Shown in pieces: positions 1 to 9,109 of a stretch of DNA of 64,000 nt (positions are counted from its first letter, which is position 1; the number at the start of each line of letters is the position of its first letter). The stretch is taken from the NCBI GenBank assembly GCA_964583155.1, contig CAZOUY010000006.1, positions 20,158 to 84,157 of the forward strand. The letters are read 5' to 3'. The stretch is from CAG-826 sp964583155. Its GTDB lineage: Bacteria > Bacillota_I > Bacilli_A > RFN20 > CAG-826. The notes under the pieces were generated by a model that ran no database searches, was not told the origin of the DNA, and was given only the letters and a program-made list of their open reading frames with translations. The translations under genes and the position numbers were made by a program.

Positions 1-2
1 TC

Positions 3-338
3 AACAAAACATCGATGTCGACACGCCGTATCACCTTTACGTTTTATGTTAGCTATGATGCCGATGTGACTCTCGTTGAGGAGGTTTTACGCAAGACATT
101 TGAAAGCGATAAACGCATAAATCGCCGTCCACGTGTTGATGTCTATATGAGTCAGCAAAAGGAATCATCTTTGGAATTCACAGTCAAATGTTGGGTGGAT
201 ACGGAGTATTATTGGCCAATTTATAATGGAATGAATCAGGTGGTATTTGCCGCCTTTAAAGAAAACAATATTCAAGTTCCTTATAATCAATTGGATGTGC
301 ATATCAAAAACGATGAAAGAGGTGAATCCCATGAATAA
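3..338 (+). CDS. MscS-family mechanosensitive channel, C-terminal fragment (5' end outside window)
   Basis: The frame is open to the window edge and no ribosome site precedes the first ATG at 15, so the true start lies upstream. The visible 107 or so residues fit the cytoplasmic C-terminal cage of small-conductance mechanosensitive channels. A beta-rich stretch carries the pattern FTVKCWVDTEYYW, and the end reads IQVPYNQLDVHI, matching the family's usual I-x-x-P-x-x-Q-x-x-V-H-x finish. The channel releases solutes on osmotic downshock. The membrane helices and pore are not in the window. The gene overlaps the next one by 8 bases. The family call is by pattern recognition only. Confidence 0.75.
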   Translation, partial: NKTSMSTRRITFTFYVSYDADVTLVEEVLRKTFESDKRINRRPRVDVYMSQQKESSLEFTVKCWVDTEYYWPIYNGMNQVVFAAFKENNIQVPYNQLDVHIKNDERGESHE

Positions 339-1275
339 AGCGATTCACTTAATGAGCTTAGGCTTACTATGTGCTTTCTTGTTTGGCGTTAGTGTGAATC
401 ACAATACCACGCAAGTTGCATCAGCGGTCGAAAATGAATCCGATCAAAGTCAATTAGAGCACGCGGATTATTATTTGATTAATAGCCGTGAAGTACTAAA
501 TGATGATTTTCATATCTATCATTTGCGGTTAGAAGCACGAAATTCGTTATCTTTAAACGATGGTGAATATTTAAGCGTCTATTGGAAATTCGATGATGAT
601 ACCTTTGTAGGAAATCAAAATGATCTGACCATGTCTTTTACGGTTTCTAGCGATCCCACTAGCGTTCATGTGCTATCCATCAAGATGTATCTTTTGGAGA
701 ATAATATTGAAAAAGAAGCGTTGAGCTTAGATAAATACTACATAAAGGATGGAAATGTTTTATCCAATTTTCATAATAATCGTGAGGTTGGATTGCGTAT
801 GATCTATTTGCCGATTATTGCGGTGTTGATGCTAATTGGATATTTGATTTATTTCCATCGGCAGCAGCATTCAGGTGGACTTGATTTTGCTTCGGAACGC
901 TTGGCACATATTTATGGTATGAGTTCTACAATAGAAGATACGTTGACGAATAATAAAATTTCCGATAAGGCCAAATTGAAGGTCATGAAAAAAACTTATA
1001 AAAATATTAAGAGTAACTTGATTACTGTTTTACATCTTATCAATGCAATATCTTTGGAAAACAGCATTAGCATTGACAATAAGGCGGTGTTAAATGAAAT
1101 TAAGAATACAATTTCTTTTATGGAAAAAGCGGATTTGAAAGTGATGACGTTAGATGATTTTGATTATTTTTATCAGGAATTATTTAATAAACATATAGCC
1201 CCGTCTTTAGATTTATGTCGACGCGTTATTGCTGCTCATAAAAAATATCTTAAAGAAACATATGGAGATATCTAA
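331..1275 (+). CDS. Signal-peptide, single-pass membrane protein of unknown function
   Basis: I do not recognise the family. I chose ATG 331 because GAAAGAGGTG precedes it and it overlaps the channel gene's stop, suggesting coupling. The 314-residue protein has an N-terminal hydrophobic segment (about residues 6-22) that looks like a signal peptide ending near VASA. A beta-rich extracellular region of about 130 residues follows, then one membrane helix (about 158-177, YLPIIAVLMLIGYLIYF). A basic, helical cytoplasmic tail of about 135 residues ends the protein. The topology suits an envelope sensor or a partner of the channel, but nothing seen proves that. Confidence 0.7.
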   Translation: MNKAIHLMSLGLLCAFLFGVSVNHNTTQVASAVENESDQSQLEHADYYLINSREVLNDDFHIYHLRLEARNSLSLNDGEYLSVYWKFDDDTFVGNQNDLTMSFTVSSDPTSVHVLSIKMYLLENNIEKEALSLDKYYIKDGNVLSNFHNNREVGLRMIYLPIIAVLMLIGYLIYFHRQQHSGGLDFASERLAHIYGMSSTIEDTLTNNKISDKAKLKVMKKTYKNIKSNLITVLHLINAISLENSISIDNKAVLNEIKNTISFMEKADLKVMTLDDFDYFYQELFNKHIAPSLDLCRRVIAAHKKYLKETYGDI

Positions 1276-1279
1276 AATT

Positions 1280-1308
1280 AAAATGTCCTTCTAGGAGGAC
1301 ATTTTTTA
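1280..1308 (+). terminator. Rho-independent terminator
   Basis: AAAATGTCC and GGACATTTT form a stem around a short loop, followed by a T run. It ends the MscS/membrane-protein transcript before lacI. Confidence 0.8.
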
Positions 1309-1326
1309 TTAGTTTATTTTGCATAC

Positions 1327-1355
1327 TTTACAAAGCAAATAAAATGATTTATATT
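1327..1355 (+). promoter_or_regulatory. Sigma-A promoter of the lacI operon
   Basis: TTTACA (1327-1332) and TATATT (1350-1355) are separated by 17 bases. The predicted start is near 1362, just before the operator palindrome at 1367. Confidence 0.55.
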
Positions 1356-1366
1356 AAAATCAGATA

Positions 1367-1382
1367 GGTTAAAGGCTTAACC
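1367..1382. promoter_or_regulatory. Putative LacI-family operator (autoregulation)
   Basis: GGTTAAAGGCTTAACC is an inverted repeat with 6-base arms and a 4-base centre, placed between the predicted transcription start and the lacI ribosome site. Its GTTAA-N4-TTAAC core is the same as in the palindrome at 6383-6396, so one repressor probably reads both sites. Confidence 0.6.
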
Positions 1383-1393
1383 AGGAGAAAAAA

Positions 1394-2422
1394 ATGAATA
1401 AAATTGGAATGAAAGATATTGCCAAAAGATGCCATGTTTCAATTGCGACTGTCTCATATGTAATCAATGGTGTTGATAAAGTGTCGGAAGAAAAAAAACA
1501 ATTGATTCTGAAAACTATTGAGGAAATGAATTACAATCCCAATCTTAACGCTCGCGCCTTGAGTAAAGGAGAATCTAAGCTGATCGGTGTATTGCTTCCG
1601 TTAGTGGAAGAAAAGGATCGAATCGATAATTTAATTGGTGGGAACCCTTTTTATATGGAATTTATCGAAGGGGCGGAGTCTGCTTTAAAGGATAATGAGT
1701 ACGATCTAGTGCTCTCGGGAACATGCGATATTACTCGCTTTAAAAAATGGATTACCTCCCGGATGCTGGATGGCATTATTCTTTTTGGAACAGTCGATGA
1801 TAAAATATATAATTTCATAAAAGAGATGCATATTCCCTGTTGCATTGTTGATGGCGAGGGCATTGAAGGTATCATGGGAATAAATATTGATGATCAGCTA
1901 GGTGGTTATCTGGCTACTAAGCATTTAATTGATTTAGGACATCAACAAATTGGCTTTTTTGGATCGTCTTTAGAAAAGTCCAATGTCAATATTAAGCGCT
2001 TTAATGGCTATAAAAAGGCGATGCTTGAAAACGGACTTACCATTGATTCCGATTTTGTTTTTGAAGATGAAGTTAGCTACGAAGCGGGTGTAAGAGTGGC
2101 TAAAAAAATAATTCAGGATGGACTTACCTTGACCGGTTTAGTTTGCACCTCGGATATCACCGCTATCGGATTAATTAAAGGTATGAACGATATGAATATT
2201 ATGATACCCGATCGTCTTTCCGTTGTAGGGTTTGATGATATTAAGATGGCCTCGTATATTACCCCTTCGTTAACGACCATCAAACAGGATGTCGCTTTAA
2301 AGGGGAAATTGGCGATTGAATGTCTCATTGAGAATATCGAACAAAATGTTAATTCCAATCGCCAAACGATTCTTATCCCTTCATTAATTATTAGAAAATC
2401 GACACAAGATCTAAAGGAGTAA
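1394..2422 (+). CDS. LacI/GalR-family transcriptional repressor
   Basis: The 342-residue length is standard for the family. An N-terminal helix-turn-helix (about residues 5-25, MKDIAKRCHVSIATVSYVIN) is followed by a hinge with PNLNARALSKG, then a periplasmic-binding-protein-like effector domain. That domain contains GLVCTSDITAIG and the typical C-terminal stretch PDRLSVVGFDDI. The ribosome site AGGAG sits just before ATG 1394. It leads an operon with a GH65 phosphorylase and a beta-helix hydrolase. The effector is probably an alpha-glucoside or its phosphate product, and it likely controls itself and the 6465 operon through the shared palindrome. Effector identity and targets are inference; family membership is clear. 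Confidence 0.93.
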   Translation: MNKIGMKDIAKRCHVSIATVSYVINGVDKVSEEKKQLILKTIEEMNYNPNLNARALSKGESKLIGVLLPLVEEKDRIDNLIGGNPFYMEFIEGAESALKDNEYDLVLSGTCDITRFKKWITSRMLDGIILFGTVDDKIYNFIKEMHIPCCIVDGEGIEGIMGINIDDQLGGYLATKHLIDLGHQQIGFFGSSLEKSNVNIKRFNGYKKAMLENGLTIDSDFVFEDEVSYEAGVRVAKKIIQDGLTLTGLVCTSDITAIGLIKGMNDMNIMIPDRLSVVGFDDIKMASYITPSLTTIKQDVALKGKLAIECLIENIEQNVNSNRQTILIPSLIIRKSTQDLKE

Positions 2423-2426
2423 ATAT

Positions 2427-4694
2427 ATGGCTAAAGTTGCAACTAAATATCTTAAAGAAGATCCTTATCAAATTATTGAAGAGGGATTACATGTTGATAA
2501 AACAAAAGTATCAGAATCGCTTTTTTCTCTCGCTAATGAATACCATGGAATACGTGGCTTTTTTGATGAGGGCGGAAGCCTTCCATCTTTGCAGGGTTCA
2601 TATTTCAATGGCATATATGAGTATTCCTTAAAAGATACGCCTAATGCATATAGAGGAATCGTGAAGAGAACGCACTTCATGATCAATTCTGTCAACTGGG
2701 TCAAGGCCCGCTTTTCATATCAAGATGTCATTTTGGATTTAGGAAAATGCAAATATCGCGAATTTATGCGGACACTAGATATGAAATCGGGAGTAATGGA
2801 AAGAAAATTCGTTTGGGAAGTCAATGGTGTGGATATTCATTTTTCTTTTAAGCGGATGTTAAGCATGTTAAATTGTGAACGTGCTTTTCAGGTTATCGAA
2901 ATCACGGCCTCGAAAGATATTGTATTGGATATTGAGATGAGCCTCGACTCCAATGTTCTCCATTGGGAACAAGATTGCTATTACCAAAGACATGATGAAA
3001 GAATCATCGATCAATCAACCTATCTTTTAGAGGTTGAAACACTAACTACCAAACAAAAAGTGGTCAGTGCAATGAAAATAGATGGTGATTTTGAAGAGAT
3101 TACTCCATATCAAAAGGATAAGGAAGTTGGATTCCATGCCACGCTATCGTTAAAGTCCAATCATCCTTCATCGATCTATCGCTATGTAGTGAATGTCATC
3201 GATAAAAAGGGTGAGCTATCGTTTGATGATTTAGCGACAAAAGCACTTACGACATGTCTTCTTTCCTCACAAGAAGGCTTTAAACAGCAACTGGAATCAA
3301 ATCGTGAATATTGGACCGATTTTTTTGCAAAGCACGATATTGTAATTGAAGGCGATATGGCAAATCAACAGGGAATCCGTTTTTGTCTTTTTCAATTACA
3401 GCAAACGTATCATGGGTTAGATGCTTCTAATAATATTGGGGCAAAGGGCCTGACGGGTGAAGCCTATTCCGGCCACACGTTTTGGGATACAGAAACCTAT
3501 TGCTTGTCCTATTATTTATTAAATAATATTAACGCCGGCCGCAATCTCTTACTATATCGTTATCATACATTAGCGGAGGCCAAAAAGAGAGCGGAAATGT
3601 TGGATTGTGAAGGCGCATGTTATCCCATTGCAACCTTAAATGGAGAAGAGGCATGTAACCTGTGGCAGCACGCTTCATTGCAATTCCAACCATCAACAGG
3701 AGTAGCCTATGCCATCTATCATTATTATCAAATCAGCCATGATGAACAATTTCTAAAGGATTATGGCTATGAAATGCTCGTTGAAATATCGAAGTTTTTA
3801 TTATCACGAGGAAGCTATAATAGTGATCATAGCGGATTTGGATTTTATTGTGTTATGGGACCGGATGAATTCCAAATGATGGTCAATAATAATACCTACA
3901 CTAATTACATGGCAAAGCGCACTTTTGAATACACTCTTGAAGTGCATCATAAATATCAATCGCGTGAGATATTGAAAAAATGCGGTATCGATGAATCATT
4001 CTTTAAAAAGATAGAAGAAGCTGCTCAGAAGATGATTATTTTATATGATGAGAAAACTCATCTTTTTGAGCAACATGAAGGCTATTTCCATCTGCCCCAT
4101 ATAAATATTCATGATATTCCGGTAGAGGATTTCCCTTTATACAGTCATTGGTCATATGATCGTATTTATCGAAATGATATGATCAAACAACCCGATGTTT
4201 TAATGTTTTTATATTTATTCAATCAATCATTTTCTTTAGAGCAGAAGAAGGCTAATTATGAGTTTTATGAGCCACGATGCATTCATGAATCAAGCTTATC
4301 TCCATCAATTCATTCGATTCTTGCGGCGGAATTGGGAAAAATCGATGAAGCCTTAGATTTCTTTGGATTTGCGACGCGCCTTGATTTAGATGATTATAAC
4401 CGCAATACACATGAAGGACTTCACACAACATCTATTTCCGCGGCTTGGCTTAATATTGTCTACGGCTTTGGTGGAGTGAGAACGGATGGTGACATTCTCA
4501 AAATAGCTCCGGTCATACCTTATAAATGGAAATCATATTCATTTAAAATTAATTATCAAGGGGTTAATATAAAGGTCGAAGTCTATCATGATAAGATGAC
4601 GGTAATAGCGGATGGTAATCGTTCAATAAAAGTCAAAATTTATGATTCTTTAGTGGAAATTTCATCGCAACCGGTGGTGATCAAACATGAATAA
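2427..4694 (+). CDS. GH65 alpha-glucoside phosphorylase (maltose/kojibiose phosphorylase-like)
   Basis: This 755-residue protein matches the usual 750-780 residues of inverting GH65 phosphorylases. It has an N-terminal beta-sandwich, an (alpha/alpha)6 catalytic barrel and a small C-terminal beta domain. Diagnostic motifs are GHTFWDTETY near the substrate pocket, GPDEF with the expected catalytic Glu, KQPDVL, and HESSLSPS, the phosphate-binding loop in its maltose-phosphorylase form. It would split an alpha-glucobiose with phosphate into glucose and beta-glucose-1-phosphate in the cytoplasm. The start follows AAAGGAG and lies 4 bases past the lacI stop. Linkage preference (maltose, nigerose, kojibiose, trehalose or other) cannot be read from sequence. 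It is a distinct paralogue of the 15102 gene. Confidence 0.9.
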   Translation: MAKVATKYLKEDPYQIIEEGLHVDKTKVSESLFSLANEYHGIRGFFDEGGSLPSLQGSYFNGIYEYSLKDTPNAYRGIVKRTHFMINSVNWVKARFSYQDVILDLGKCKYREFMRTLDMKSGVMERKFVWEVNGVDIHFSFKRMLSMLNCERAFQVIEITASKDIVLDIEMSLDSNVLHWEQDCYYQRHDERIIDQSTYLLEVETLTTKQKVVSAMKIDGDFEEITPYQKDKEVGFHATLSLKSNHPSSIYRYVVNVIDKKGELSFDDLATKALTTCLLSSQEGFKQQLESNREYWTDFFAKHDIVIEGDMANQQGIRFCLFQLQQTYHGLDASNNIGAKGLTGEAYSGHTFWDTETYCLSYYLLNNINAGRNLLLYRYHTLAEAKKRAEMLDCEGACYPIATLNGEEACNLWQHASLQFQPSTGVAYAIYHYYQISHDEQFLKDYGYEMLVEISKFLLSRGSYNSDHSGFGFYCVMGPDEFQMMVNNNTYTNYMAKRTFEYTLEVHHKYQSREILKKCGIDESFFKKIEEAAQKMIILYDEKTHLFEQHEGYFHLPHINIHDIPVEDFPLYSHWSYDRIYRNDMIKQPDVLMFLYLFNQSFSLEQKKANYEFYEPRCIHESSLSPSIHSILAAELGKIDEALDFFGFATRLDLDDYNRNTHEGLHTTSISAAWLNIVYGFGGVRTDGDILKIAPVIPYKWKSYSFKINYQGVNIKVEVYHDKMTVIADGNRSIKVKIYDSLVEISSQPVVIKHE

Positions 4695-6297
4695 AACGAG
4701 CAGACTATGGCTCATATTGCTGACTTTGTTTTTGGGCACATCGTGCGATATTAACGTTTCCGAAAATAGTTCATTTATTTCTTCGATCGCCAATCAAACC
4801 TACGAAAGAGATGATCAAAATTTCTATATTTTACCAGATACCGATTACAAAATACCGGTGGGTGAGGATGGAAGTAGTCAAGTATTTTTTAGCGATATAC
4901 CATCAGAAATTCCCCTTTCTAATCATTTGCGATTATACGCTGATGGAGAAAACATTCCTTTATATAATATCAAAGTCAATAGCAACCATGTGTGGTCACC
5001 CGAGGCGAATGGTCGCATCGATAATACGGTGGGTATTATTCGCAAAAAGGGACCGGTCACTTTGGTGTTAGCCACGAATTTTGCTTTGAAACATGGTATT
5101 ACCATTCGACCATTAGCAAGCAATGTATCTTCCGAAATTGATGAAGAGAAACGATTGATTGTTTTTACTATCGAAAAAAGTGGGCAGTATACCATTGAAT
5201 TCCGTTTGAATCGGACTTTGCATCTCTTTGTCGATGAGTATGATATGTATGATGATGTTAACCCCGATAATACGATATATTTTGGGCCGGGAATCCACAA
5301 TCATCAAAACGATAATCGCATCAATGCGCAAAACAATATCAATATTTCTTCCAACCAAACGGTTTTTGTCGATTATGGAGCAATTATTCAAGGCTCCTTT
5401 GTGGCGAATAATGCCAGCAATATCCGTTTAATCGGTGGCGGAATTGTCGATGGCCAATCCTTTACGAGAAACGCTACTACCGGTGAAAGACAAATTCCGC
5501 TCGATTTTAATTTCTGCCAATATGTGGAGATTCAGGGATTGAGTTTTCTAGATCCTGCGGGTTGGACGCTGAATGTTTATTTTTGCAACAATGTCACCAT
5601 TGATGATGTCAAAATTATATCTTCGCGTTCAAATGGCGATGGAATTTCGCTTCAATCGTGCCAAGATGTCAATGTTAATCGCTGCTTCGTAAGATCATGG
5701 GATGATTCGCTAGTGGTGAAAAATTATTTACGATGGGATAATCGCAATATTCAAGGAACAACTAGAAATATATATTTTGACCATTGTTTGATTTGGACCG
5801 ATCTTGCGCAATCGATGGAAATAGGATTTGAAACCATCGGAAAAGTGATGGATAATATCAATTTTACTAATATCACAATTCTTCATAATTATCATAAACC
5901 GGCTATTTCAATCCATAATGGCAATAATGCTGATGTCACAAATGTGAAGTATCAAAACATTATTATCGAGGATGCCTCTATGGGGAATGGTGATGGCACA
6001 CCTGTTTTGTTTGAATTAAGCACACTCTTTTCGGCAACATGGTCCACCAATCATACCACCACGGAATTAGGATCGATAAGCACAATTGTTTTTGATAACA
6101 TTCATGTTTTATTCACAAATGGTGAACTTGAGATTAAAATTCAAGGCTGCCAGGAGGAAAGAAGCGGTTTTGAAAAAACGCTCCACGAAATTAATGATGT
6201 TACTTTCTCAAATGTTTATATCAATGATGAGAAATTGACTGAGAATTATAAGAAGCTGGTAGTCAATGAATATGTTCATGGCCTTAATTTTGGATAA
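4687..6297 (+). CDS. Secreted right-handed beta-helix glycoside hydrolase (clan GH-N, GH28/GH49-like)
   Basis: This 536-residue probable lipoprotein has signal peptide LILLTLFLGTSC, a loose lipobox. An N-terminal beta domain (to about residue 180) precedes a parallel beta-helix starting at TIYFGPGIH. The helix holds NGDGISLQSC and WDDSLVVKN. The Asp in NGD and the two in WDD are 21 and 22 residues apart, as in the NTD...DD pair of GH28 polygalacturonases. The TIYFGPG entry also resembles GH49 dextranases of the same clan. It overlaps the GH65 stop by 8 bases. Given its neighbours it may release alpha-glucosides from a polymer, but pectic substrates are not excluded. It is a close paralogue of the 6465 product, without that protein's C-terminal binding domains. 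Confidence 0.72.
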   Translation: MNKTSRLWLILLTLFLGTSCDINVSENSSFISSIANQTYERDDQNFYILPDTDYKIPVGEDGSSQVFFSDIPSEIPLSNHLRLYADGENIPLYNIKVNSNHVWSPEANGRIDNTVGIIRKKGPVTLVLATNFALKHGITIRPLASNVSSEIDEEKRLIVFTIEKSGQYTIEFRLNRTLHLFVDEYDMYDDVNPDNTIYFGPGIHNHQNDNRINAQNNINISSNQTVFVDYGAIIQGSFVANNASNIRLIGGGIVDGQSFTRNATTGERQIPLDFNFCQYVEIQGLSFLDPAGWTLNVYFCNNVTIDDVKIISSRSNGDGISLQSCQDVNVNRCFVRSWDDSLVVKNYLRWDNRNIQGTTRNIYFDHCLIWTDLAQSMEIGFETIGKVMDNINFTNITILHNYHKPAISIHNGNNADVTNVKYQNIIIEDASMGNGDGTPVLFELSTLFSATWSTNHTTTELGSISTIVFDNIHVLFTNGELEIKIQGCQEERSGFEKTLHEINDVTFSNVYINDEKLTENYKKLVVNEYVHGLNFG

Positions 6298-6363
6298 GAA
6301 ATGTATGTTAAAAATTGGTTAAAAAAATTTTTTTTAAAAAAAGTTATTTTCTATTAATAAGTA

Positions 6364-6396
6364 TATAATACTTATTAATTTAGTTAAACGTTTAAC
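6364..6396 (+). promoter_or_regulatory. Promoter -10 and LacI-type operator upstream of the hydrolase/ABC operon
   Basis: TATAAT at 6364-6369 is a good -10 box; I see no strong -35. GTTAAACGTTTAAC (6383-6396) is a perfect 14-base palindrome with a central CG, typical of LacI/GalR operators, and lies just after the predicted start. It shares GTTAA/TTAAC arms with the palindrome in front of lacI. Confidence 0.65.
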
Positions 6397-6404
6397 ATTT
6401 AAAA

Positions 6405-6418
6405 AGAAAGCGTTTACA
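6405..6418 (+). promoter_or_regulatory. cre-like catabolite response element
   Basis: AGAAAGCGTTTACA matches the CcpA consensus TGWAANCGNTNWCA at all positions but the first. It lies 8 bases past the LacI palindrome, so the operon is probably under both substrate induction and catabolite repression. Confidence 0.6.
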
Positions 6419-6464
6419 TTTTTAAAATAATTATAGATAATTTAATTAGGAAAGTGAGAATTTT

Positions 6465-9086
6465 ATGAGTATTAAAAAAGGAATATTTAAAAATCTTATC
6501 TTTATGTCAATGTTAGTTTTATCGGCTTGTGGACCAACAACTGATAAGCCTAATGATAAGGACAATTACTATGATGAACGTAATTTTATAGTTTCGAACG
6601 AAAAAGTCGTGTCTGAATCTAAATTAGTTTTATATGATGGTCCGCAATTCATGGATTCTTCATCTAAGGTTAATGTGAAAATAGAAAACCGCGAGGCCTT
6701 CGTTTATGAAACGCGTGTTAACCATGGACGTAAATTTACATTTGCGTATTCGGAAGCAACTAATCCGGTGGTCGTTTTTGACTTTGAAGGGCGTATTCAT
6801 ATTGATATACAAGTCAATAATGTTGACAGCATTCAAAGTGCAAAGATTTCGCCACTAGTTTATGGTATTGCCCCGACGATTAAAGGAAACACCATTTCCT
6901 TTGATTTGGAGTATAACGATAATTATGTTGTCGAATATAATGATGATTCCGAAAATGTTATTCATCTTTTTGCGAACCCATTAGAGGAAAATCCTTTAAC
7001 GCAGGCGGATGCCGATAAGGATGATAGCATTATCTATATTGGACCCGGAGTATATGAATCCGGTGCGATTCCTGTTAAATCCAATTCGACCATTTATTTG
7101 GCGGGTGGAGCATATGTTTACGGACAAATAAGAGCCGAAGGATTCGAAAACATTAAAATTCGCGGACGTGGAATCATCTCCGGCGCTATTTTTGATCGCA
7201 CGGGCGATAATGAGTACACGATTCCAGTAGAGCTTCGGACCTGTAAAAATGTCCTTCTTGAAGGATTGACCTTCTTGGACCCTGCGGGTTGGTGTATAGC
7301 CCTTTATAAATCGGAAAATATTACCATCGAAAATATTAAAATTATTACTGCACGTGGTAATGGTGATGGCATCTCTGTTCAGTCATGTAAGGATGTGACT
7401 GTCAAGGGTGGGTTTGTTCGTACTTGGGATGATTCTTTAGTCGTAAAAAACGTTGATCGTGGTTCGACTTCGAATGTCACCTTCGATGGTGTAAATGTAT
7501 GGACAGATTTAGCCCAATCGATGGAGGTTGGCTATGAAACATATGGTCCCACCATGGATAATATCACCTTTAAAAACATCACAGTTATTCATAATTTCCA
7601 TAAACCGGCGATTTCCCTTCATAACTGTGATGATGCTCATATCACCAATGTTCATTATGAAAACATCACGATTGAAGATGGACAGATGCTTGGCGATGTA
7701 CGTGATGACGGCGAAAATGATTTCTTCATTGATATGACCATCGCGTATTCTCCTGAGTGGACCAATTCCAGTGGTGAAAGAGGTAGCGTTGAAGGTGTTA
7801 CTATCAGCGATGTGAAGATTTATTCGATTGCCGAGACGATTGTTTCTCGCATCAACGGAGAATCCAATAATTCGGCTATCAAGGATGTCACCATCAGAGA
7901 TATTGATTATGCCGGCAAGGCCATTAATAATGAAAAAGATTTAGATCTCATTAAGAATAATTATGTTAGCAATGTACAAATACAAAAAACCAAGGCTCTT
8001 AACGATATTTTAGGGGCTATTAAAACTCTTCCATATCGACTTGATTTGACTAATAATCATGTGACAGTCGAGGTGAAAGAAAACATTCAACAGGAAGGAT
8101 TGCTAGTGCCTGAGTTTGCCTTCTTAAAAGGTGATGCGACCTTTATTGGCTCGAAGCTTGATACTTCCACTTATGTTTCTAATTCTTCACATGGAACGGG
8201 GATTAAGCCAACATCTCCTTCCGACGATGGAAGCGGAAAATTTGTGGCTAGTGGTCACGATGCGCAGCTGGCGTTTGATGGCGATAGCAATACCTATTAC
8301 GAAACCGATACATGGAAAAACGAAGAAGATGAGTTTGCAGCGATATCCATTGAGTTTGGAGATGACACGCATCAAATTGGTGTTGTGCGCGTCAAAGGTG
8401 TTACGACAAATGAATTTAAGTATACCTATTCCATTTCCGTATTTGCCATCAAGGCTAATGGCGAAAAGTATGTTCGTGTCTTAAATACCAATAAATATAC
8501 CTTAAGCCCGGCTAATGGCAATGTGATCGATATCAATATTTCAACGCAAGAGTATCGTGCTATTCAGCTGAGATTATTCAATCAACCGGGGATGACCTCG
8601 CCAAGCTCCTATAAAATTGCGGAAATTGAACTCTATGCTCCTTCGTTGTCGTTTGGTAAAGCTATTGTCGATTCGACTGAGCATAACGATGTATATCCGG
8701 TCAATAACATTGTCGATGGACAAGTTGATGGAACATCGTATTACGAGTCTAAAACCTTACCAGCCCATATCGTTATTGATTTAGAAGATGTTTACGATCT
8801 TCAGGTAATGCTTCTAAGCTTGAACCCTTCATTGATGTGGGATGCTCGTATTCAAAACATTGAAGTATTGGTGAGCAGCGATAATCGAGCGTATGATAAT
8901 AACATTTCGTTTACGACAGTTTTTGAGGCTCAAGATTACTTATTTGATCCACAGACAGGGAACCGTGTGATGCTTAATTTTGCCGAGGGCACCCAGGCCC
9001 GATATATTAAATTGATTATTAATTCCAATTCCGCTGCCGGAGGTTATGGCGCGCAGTTAGCCGAGGTAAGCGTATATGGAAAATAA
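6465..9086 (+). CDS. Surface lipoprotein: beta-helix glycoside hydrolase with two F5/8 type C-like domains
   Basis: This 873-residue lipoprotein has lipobox VLSACG. After an N-terminal beta domain, the beta-helix starts at SIIYIGPGVY and includes YLAGGAYVYGQI. The putative catalytic set is NGDGISVQSC and WDDSLVVKN, with the same Asp spacing as its paralogue at 4687. From about residue 590 come two discoidin-like (F5/8 type C, CBM32-type) modules. The first runs from AFDGDSNTYYET to SYKIAEIELY; the second from NIVDGQVDGTSYYES to AQLAEVSVYG. The C-terminal modules would hold the enzyme on its polymer. It heads the operon that ends with the pgmB fusion, behind a LacI palindrome and cre box. Substrate unknown; an alpha-glucan is favoured by context. 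Confidence 0.75.
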   Translation: MSIKKGIFKNLIFMSMLVLSACGPTTDKPNDKDNYYDERNFIVSNEKVVSESKLVLYDGPQFMDSSSKVNVKIENREAFVYETRVNHGRKFTFAYSEATNPVVVFDFEGRIHIDIQVNNVDSIQSAKISPLVYGIAPTIKGNTISFDLEYNDNYVVEYNDDSENVIHLFANPLEENPLTQADADKDDSIIYIGPGVYESGAIPVKSNSTIYLAGGAYVYGQIRAEGFENIKIRGRGIISGAIFDRTGDNEYTIPVELRTCKNVLLEGLTFLDPAGWCIALYKSENITIENIKIITARGNGDGISVQSCKDVTVKGGFVRTWDDSLVVKNVDRGSTSNVTFDGVNVWTDLAQSMEVGYETYGPTMDNITFKNITVIHNFHKPAISLHNCDDAHITNVHYENITIEDGQMLGDVRDDGENDFFIDMTIAYSPEWTNSSGERGSVEGVTISDVKIYSIAETIVSRINGESNNSAIKDVTIRDIDYAGKAINNEKDLDLIKNNYVSNVQIQKTKALNDILGAIKTLPYRLDLTNNHVTVEVKENIQQEGLLVPEFAFLKGDATFIGSKLDTSTYVSNSSHGTGIKPTSPSDDGSGKFVASGHDAQLAFDGDSNTYYETDTWKNEEDEFAAISIEFGDDTHQIGVVRVKGVTTNEFKYTYSISVFAIKANGEKYVRVLNTNKYTLSPANGNVIDINISTQEYRAIQLRLFNQPGMTSPSSYKIAEIELYAPSLSFGKAIVDSTEHNDVYPVNNIVDGQVDGTSYYESKTLPAHIVIDLEDVYDLQVMLLSLNPSLMWDARIQNIEVLVSSDNRAYDNNISFTTVFEAQDYLFDPQTGNRVMLNFAEGTQARYIKLIINSNSAAGGYGAQLAEVSVYGK

Positions 9087-9109
9087 TAAATAAAGAAAAG
9101 GAGAAAAAC

